Positions 57,843-64,000 of a stretch of 64,000 nucleotides of DNA are shown here, one piece after another. How positions within the stretch are numbered: position 1 is the stretch's first letter; each line of letters begins with the position of its first letter. The stretch comes from Dugong dugon (Eukaryota > Chordata > Mammalia > Sirenia > Dugongidae). Both the position numbers and the translations under genes were made by a program. The notes beneath the pieces were generated by a model that saw only the letters and a list, made by a program, of their open reading frames with translations, ran no database searches and had not been told where the DNA came from. The stretch lies in contig CM057467.1 in the NCBI GenBank assembly GCA_030035585.1, positions 69,552,941-69,616,940 on the forward strand, in the 5' to 3' direction.

Positions 57843-60657
57843 AAATTCTTTTTTTATTGTACTTTAGATGAAGTTTTACAGAGCAAATTAGTTTCTCATT
57901 AAAAAAATTAATATACATATTGTTTTGTGACATTGGTTGCCAACTCCACAACATGTTAACACTCTCCCCTCTTGACCTTGGGTTCCCTTTTACCAGCTGT
58001 CCTGTCCCTTCTGCCTTCTTGTCCCTGCCCCTGAGCTAGTGTGCCCATTTAATCTCATTTTGTTTTATGGGCTTGTTTTATCTTTGGCTGAAGAATGAAC
58101 CTCAGGAGTGACTTCAGTACTGAGTAAAAAAGATGTGCAGGGGCCATACTCTCAGGGTTTCTCCAGTCTGTCAGACCAGTAAGTCTGGTCTTTTTTTTTG
58201 TGAGTTAGAATTTTGTTCTACATTTTCCTCTAGCTCTGTCTAGGACCCTCTATTGTGATCCCTGTCAGAACATTCAGTGGTGGTAGCTGGGCATCATTTA
58301 GTTGTTCTGTGCTCAGTCTGGTGGAGGCTGTGGTAGTTGTGGTCCATTAGTCCTTTGGACTAATCTTCCCTTTGTGTCTTTGGTTTTCTTCATTGTCCCG
58401 TGCTCCAGATGGGGTGGGACCAGTGGAGTATCTTAGATGGCCATTCACAAGCTTTTAAGACATTTTCTTTATAAACTGTTACACCAGTTAAGCTAGATGT
58501 CCCCCCAAGACTGTGGTCCCCAGCCCTCAGCCCAGTAATTTGATCCTTTATGGAGTTTGGATGTGTCTGTGAAGCTTCCACGACTTTGCCTTGGTCAGGT
58601 TGTGCCGACTTCCCGAGAATTGTGTACTGTCTTACCCTTTACCAAAATTACCACTTATTTATTGTCTAGTTAGTTTTTTCCCTTCCTACCCCTCCCCTTC
58701 CTAGTAACCATCAAAGATTGTTTTTTTCTGTGTGTAAACCTTTTTATGAGTTTTTATAATAGTGGTCTCATACAGTATTTGCCCTTTTGTGATTGACTTA
58801 TTACACTTCGGATAATGCCCTCAGATTCATCCACATTGTGAGATATTCACAGATACATCATTGTTCTTTATTGTTGTGTAGTATTCCGTTTTGTGTATGT
58901 ATCATAGTTTATCCATTCATCTGTTGATGGGCACTTAGATTGTTTCTATCTTTTTGCTATTGTGAACAATGCTGCGGTGAACATGGGTGTGTATATGTCT
59001 ATTCGTGTAATGGCTCTTACTTCTCCAGGATACAGTCCTAGGAGTGGGATTGCTAGATCGTATGGTATTTCTATTTCTAGCTTTTTGAGGAAGCACCATA
59101 TCGTTTTCCTAAATGGTTGTACCATTTTGCATTCACACCAGCAGTGCATAAGAGTTCCAAGCTCGCTGAAGCCTCTCCTACATTTGTTGTTTTCTGTTTT
59201 TTTAAATTAGTTCCAGTAATGTCGGGGTGAGATGGTATCTCACTGTAGTTTTTATTTGCATTCTCTAATGGCTAGTGATCTCGAGCATTTTCTCATGTGT
59301 CTGTTAGGTGCCTGAATATCTTCTTTGGTCAAGTGTATTTTCATATCCTTTGCTCATTTTTTAATAGGATTGTTAGTCTTTTGTTATAGAGGTGTTGGAT
59401 TTTCCTATAGATTTTAGAGATTAGACCTTTAATGGATTTGTGATAGCCAAAAATTTTTTCCTAGACTGTAGGTTATCTTTTTACTCTTTTGGTGAAGTCT
59501 TTTAAAGAGCATAAATGTTTAATTTTGAGAAGATCCCAGTTATCTAGCTTATCTTCTAGTGTTTGTGTATTGCTAGCTATGGTTAATGTTATGTTAATGC
59601 TGTGTATTAGGGCTTCTAGCATTGACTCTATTTTTCTTTCCATGATCTTTACAGTTTTTGGTTTTATGTTTGGGTCTTTGATTCATTTTGAATTAGTTTT
59701 TGTGTATGGTGTGAGGTGTGGGTGCTGTTTTTGTTTTGTTTTGTTTTTTTTTGGCAGATGGACATCCAGCACCATTTGTTAAAAAAACTGTCTTTTCCCC
59801 ATTTAATGGACTTGGGGCCTTTGTCGAAGGTCAGGTACCGTAGGTAAATGGATTTACATCTAGGTTCTCGATTCTCTTCCAATGTGTCTGTCATTGTACC
59901 ACTACCAGGTTGTTTGTACTACCATAGCTGTATAGTAGTTTTCTGAGGTCAGGTACTGCGAGGCCTCCTACTTTATTCTTCTTCAGTAGTGCTTTACTTA
60001 TCTGGGGCTTCTTTCCTTTCCATGTAAAGTTAATGGTTAGTTTTTCTCTCTTGTTAAAGAGTGTTTTTGGTATTTAGATCAGAATTGCATTGGATTTGTA
60101 GATTGTTTTGGGTAGAATTGACATTTTCATAATGTTGAGTCTACCTATCCATGAGCATGGTATGTTTTTCCATTTATGTAGGTCTCATTTGGTTTCTTGC
60201 AGTAGTGTTTTGTAGTTTTCTTTGTATAGATCTTTTATGTCCCTGGTTAGATTTATTCCTAAATATCTTATTTTTTTAGGGGTTATTATAAATGGTGTTG
60301 CTTTCTTGATTTCCTTTTTGTAGTTTTCTTTATTGATGTATAGGAATCCAACTGATTTTTGTATGTTTATCTTGTATCCTGCCACTCTGCTGAATCTTTC
60401 TATTAGTTCCAGTAGTTTTCTTGTGGAGTCCTTTGGGTTCTCTATGTATCATCTGCAAATAGAGATAGTTTTACTTCTTCCTTACTAATTTGGATGCCCT
60501 TCATTTCTTTTTCTTGCGTTATTGCTCTAGCTAGGATTTCCAGCACAACGTTAAATAGAAGTGGTGCTAAAGGGCATCCTTTTTTTTCTTCCTGTTCTCA
60601 AGGGGAATGTTTTCAGCTTCTCTCCATTAAGAATGATGTTGGCTGTTGGTTTTGTAT

Positions 60658-60810
60658 GTTGTTTTTGTTGTTGTGTGCTGTCAAGTCAGTTCTGACTCAT
60701 AGTGACCATATAGGACAGAGTAGAACTGCCCCATAAGGTTTCCAAGGAGAGCTGGTGGATTTGACCTTTTGGTTAGCAGCAAAGCTCTTAACCACTGTGC
60801 CACCAGGGCT
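60658..60810 (-). mobile_element. AfroSINE, antisense, in L1
   Basis: GTCAAGTCAGTTCTGACTCA to CTGTGCCACCAGGGCT. A perfect 12-bp duplication TTGGTTTTGTAT flanks it at 60646-60657 and 60811-60822. Confidence 0.95.
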
Positions 60811-61327
60811 TTGGTTTTGTATAGATGCCCTTTATCATGTTGAGGAATTTTCCTTGTATACCCATTTTATTGAGAGTTTTTATCAGGAATGGGTGTTGGA
60901 CTTTTATCAAATGCCTTTTCTGGATCAGTTGAGATGATGATGTGATTATTTTCTTTTGTTTTATTTATATATGGTGGATCACATTGATTGATTTTCTAAT
61001 GTTGATCCATCCTTGCATACCTGGTATGAGTCCCACTTGGTTGTGGTATATTATTTTTTAGATATGATGCTGACTTCTGTTGGCTAGGATTTTATTGAGT
61101 ATTTTTTTCATCGATATTTATGAGAGATATTGGTTTGTCATTTTTGTTTTGTGTAGCGTCTTTGCCAGACTTTGGTATCTGGGTTATGCTGGTTTCATGG
61201 AATGAATTTGGAAGTATCCCTTCTTTTTCTGTGTTCTGAAATAGTTTGAGTAGTACTGCTGTAAACTCTTCTCTGAGTGTTTGGTAGAATTCTCCAGTGA
61301 AGCCATCTGGGCCAGGGCTTTTTTTTT

Positions 61328-61734
61328 ATTATCATTTTTATTGTACTTTAGGTGAAAGTTTAGCGAACAAATTTTTTCTCTTTGAACAGTCAATACATAT
61401 ATTGTTTTATGACATTGGTTAACAACCCCATGACATGTCAACATGCTCCCTTCTCAACCTTGGAGGACCCCCCCCCCCTTTTTTTTTTTGGTGAAAATAT
61501 ACACAGCCAAAGATACACCACTTCAGAAATTTCTACGTGTACAATTCAGTTACGTCGATTATGTTCTTCCAGTTGTGCTGCTATTCTCCCTTTAGATGGT
61601 TTACAGAACAAAATAGTTTCTCATTAAACAGTTAGTACACATATTGCCCTATTACAATGATTAGGAACCCCACTACATGTCAACACTGTCCTTACTCAGC
61701 CTTGGGTTCCCTATCACCAGCTTTCTTGTCCCCT
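61328..61734 (-). mobile_element. Short L1 3' UTR insertion in L1 ORF2
   Basis: A composite L1 3' UTR (ATTGTACTTTAGGTGAAAGT, then GGTGAAAATATACACAGCCA) flanked by TCTGGGCCAGGGC plus nine T at 61306-61327 and 61735-61756, a 22-bp duplication. Confidence 0.93.
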
Positions 61735-63559
61735 TCTGGGCCAGGGCTTTTTTTTTGTTGGGAGTTTTTTAAATTAACTTTTCAGGCTCTTCTCTTGTTA
61801 TGGGTCTGTTCAGATTTTCAGCATCATTTTGTGTTAGTTTGGATGGGTAGTGTGTTTCTAGAAATTTGTCCATTTCCTCTAGGTTTTCAAGTTTGTCGGA
61901 GTGTAGTTTGTCATTGTACTCTGTTATGATCCTTTTTATTTCATTTGGGTCTGTTGTAATGTCTTCCATGTCATTTCTTATTTGTGTTATTTGTTTCCTT
62001 TCCTGTTTTTTTTTGTCAGTTTGGCCAGTGCTTTGTCGATTTTGTTGATTCTTTCAAAGAACCAACTTTTTGTTTTGTTGATTCTTTCATTTTTTTTATA
62101 TTCTCTATTTCATTTATTGCTGCTCTTATCATTGTTATTTCTTTTCTTCTGGCGGCTATGGGCTTCTTTTGCTGTTCTCTTTCTATTTGTTCGACTTGTA
62201 TAGCTAATGTTTTCATTTTGTCCTTTTCTTTTTGAAGTGTGCATCTGCCTTTGCTGTGTCCCAGAGGCTTTGGTATGATGTGTTTTCATTCTTGTTTTAT
62301 TCTAGGAAATTGTTTATTCCATTTTTGATTTCTTCTATTACCCAGTGGTTTTTAAGCAAGGTGTTATTCAGTTTCCGTGTGTTTGATTTTTTTTCCTTGC
62401 TCTTCCTGTCACTAATTTCTATTTTTATGGTATTGTGATCAGAGAATGTGCTTTGTATTATCAGTTTTCTGAATTTTGTTGAGAATTGTGTTGTGACCTA
62501 AAATATGGTCTATTCTTGGGAACGTTCTATGTCTGTTGGAAAAGAATTTGTATTTTGCAGCTGTTGGGTGGAGTTTTCTATACATGTTTATGAGGTCAAG
62601 TTGGTTGATTGTGGCCTTTAGACCTTCTGTATCTTTGTTGAGTTTCTTTCGAGATGTTCTTTTACTGAGAGCGATGTGTTGAAGTCTCCTACTATTATTC
62701 TGGAACTGTCAATTTCTCTTTTCAGTGCCGTTAGAGTTTATTTTATGTATTTTGGAGTCTTGTCATTGGGTGTGTAGATATTATGGTTATGTTTCACGGT
62801 GGATTGTTCCTTTAATCATTATGTAATGTCCTTCTTTGTCTTTTGTGGTGGATTTTGTTTTAAAGTCTGTTTTATCTGAGATTAGTATTCCCATTCCTGC
62901 TCTTTTTTGGTTGCTATTTGCTGGATATATTTTTTCCATCCTTTGATTTTTAATATATTGTCTCCTGTAGACAGCATATTGATGGGTCCTTTTTTTTTAA
63001 TCTATTCTGTCACAGTCTCTTTATGAGTGCATTTAAGCCATTTACATTTAGTGTGATTATTGATAGGTGTGAGTTTATTGCTGTCATTTGGTAGTGCTTT
63101 TTTGTGGTGCTGTCAGTTTTCTTTGTTCCTCTTACCCTTCTGTGCTGAATTCTTTTGTTTGTGGCTTTTTTTTATTTCTTTCATTTTTGTAGATTTTAGG
63201 TTCACTGAGACTTTGTTTTTCTTCTTTATTTTGATGAATAGGTTTGTTAATTTTCTTTGTGGTTACCTTGAAAGTTACCCCTATTTTCTTAAGTTTAAAC
63301 CAGTCTTTTATTACTTGATAACACCTTGAGTTCCTCTCCATTTGAAAGTTCTATACTTACATGGTTTATTACCTTTTTATTGTTCTGACATTGTTGTCAT
63401 TTGCAGATTGACCTCTCTGGTTCCCTGTTGTGAATTTTTTAGTTTTATTTTATCCTTGAGAGTTCATTTTCTAGGTTGGTATTTGACTGATGCTGTTTTA
63501 TGTGCTAGCTTCAGGTGGTTGTCTGATGTTGTCAGTTCTGTAACCAATGAACTCCTTTT

Positions 63560-64000
63560 AACAATTCTTGTAAGTTTGGTTTGCATTTTACATTTTCCCT
63601 TAATTTCTGTTTATCTGGAAATTTCCTGATTTTTCCATCATATTTGAATGAGAGTTTTGCAGGATGTATTAATCTTGGTTGGCAGTTTTTTCTTTCACGG
63701 TTTTATATATGTCATCCCATTGCTTTCTTGCCTGCCTGGTTTCTGCCAAGTAATCAGAGCTTAGTCTTATTATTTCCCGTTTGTAAATGACTTTTTGTTT
63801 TTCTGGAGTTGCTGTCAGGATTCTTTGTTTGTTTTTGGTTTTAGCAAGTGTAATCATGATGTGTCTTGGTGTTTTTTTGGGGGGGGTCTATTCTGTATGA
63901 GGTTTGTTGAGCTTCTTGAATGGTCAGCTTTTCATCTTTCACGATATTACAGAAGTTTTCTGTCATTGTATCTTCGGTGATTCTCTGTGTGATTTCTGTT
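63560..64000 (-). pseudogene. L1 ORF1 C-terminal domain, partial
   Basis: The 63,669-63,857 frame reads ITLAKTKNKQRILTATPEKQ and DYLAETRQARKQWDDIYKTV, the C-terminal domain of ORF1p. It continues past the window end. Confidence 0.85.

Larger units (their letters stand above)
57843..64000 (-). mobile_element. Long antisense L1 running out of the window
   Basis: It begins with a 3' UTR (TTTATTGTACTTTAGATGAA) and continues through the whole of ORF2 into ORF1. Minus-strand pieces are 58,946-59,149 (ORF2 C-terminus, HCWCECKMVQPF), 59,664-59,894, 60,185-60,385 ([20 protein letters not shown]), 61,769-61,969 and 62,016-62,216 (linker before the reverse transcriptase). It holds an AfroSINE (60,658) and a short L1 (61,328). 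Both ORFs are broken. Confidence 0.88.

Noticed and set aside
62016..62235. Hydrophobic plus-strand open stretches (73 and 83 codons)
   Set aside because: Antisense of the Lys/Glu-rich L1 ORF2 linker, which always reads as Leu/Phe-rich.
20260..64000. A second host gene such as GDPD4, the human neighbour of PAK1
   Set aside because: No exon of it was recognised on either strand; the sequence is almost all repeats and the neighbour probably lies beyond the window.

Overview
The window is mammalian nuclear DNA from an afrotherian, most likely an elephant or another paenungulate. Two things point there. First, more than ten copies of the Afrotheria-specific tRNA-derived AfroSINE are present (internal box-B-like GGTTCGAACCC, tail like GAGTCGGAATCGACTCGA), alongside an RTE LINE whose 3' end resembles the AfroSINE tail. 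Second, the only confident host gene, PAK1, is spliced in the vertebrate manner. There are no prokaryotic features.

Positions 1 to about 19,660 hold the 3' half of PAK1 (p21-activated kinase 1) on the + strand. Six coding exons join in frame and encode residues 296-545 by human numbering, that is, most of the kinase domain from the ATP-binding lysine to the normal C-terminus. All catalytic residues are present. The introns carry a complete MaLR-like LTR element (499-2375), related solo LTRs (5403-5887; 15177-15571 in reverse, ending 24 bp before an exon), L1 3' ends, MIRs, an MER5A-like element and a near-palindromic 197-bp candidate MITE (9777-9973). A MIR at 17083-17300 matches the source of the human alternative PAK1 C-terminal exon.

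From 19.7 to 31.5 kb the intergenic DNA is mixed: L1 fragments, AfroSINEs (one pair inverted, one split by an L1), an MLT1 fragment, a long polypyrimidine tract and two weak candidate gene remnants (minus strand, 20.9-21.2 kb and 24.2-24.3 kb).

31,641-41,715 is a full-length but broken L1 in antisense. It holds a second L1 (about 36,254-38,158) and a solo LTR (38,689-39,244), and is flanked by an 8-bp target-site duplication. 41.8-45.06 kb is older L1 sequence with a further LTR and an AfroSINE.

45,065 to about 56,690 is an ERV1 (gammaretrovirus-like) provirus: 5' LTR, gag remnant, reverse transcriptase, RNase H and integrase remnants, with no env or 3' LTR. It has been opened by L1 3' ends, by a 3.2-kb RTE element and by a 2.9-kb L1 with a perfect 17-bp target-site duplication. 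56.7-64 kb is L1 again: an old fragment, then a long antisense L1 running out of the window, itself holding an AfroSINE and a short L1.

No CRISPR, operon or RNA gene was seen. No clearly new biological system emerged. The most interesting points are the fate of the MIR-derived PAK1 cassette exon, the LTR lying against a PAK1 splice acceptor, the hairpin MITE candidate, and two templated insertions inside nested L1s.
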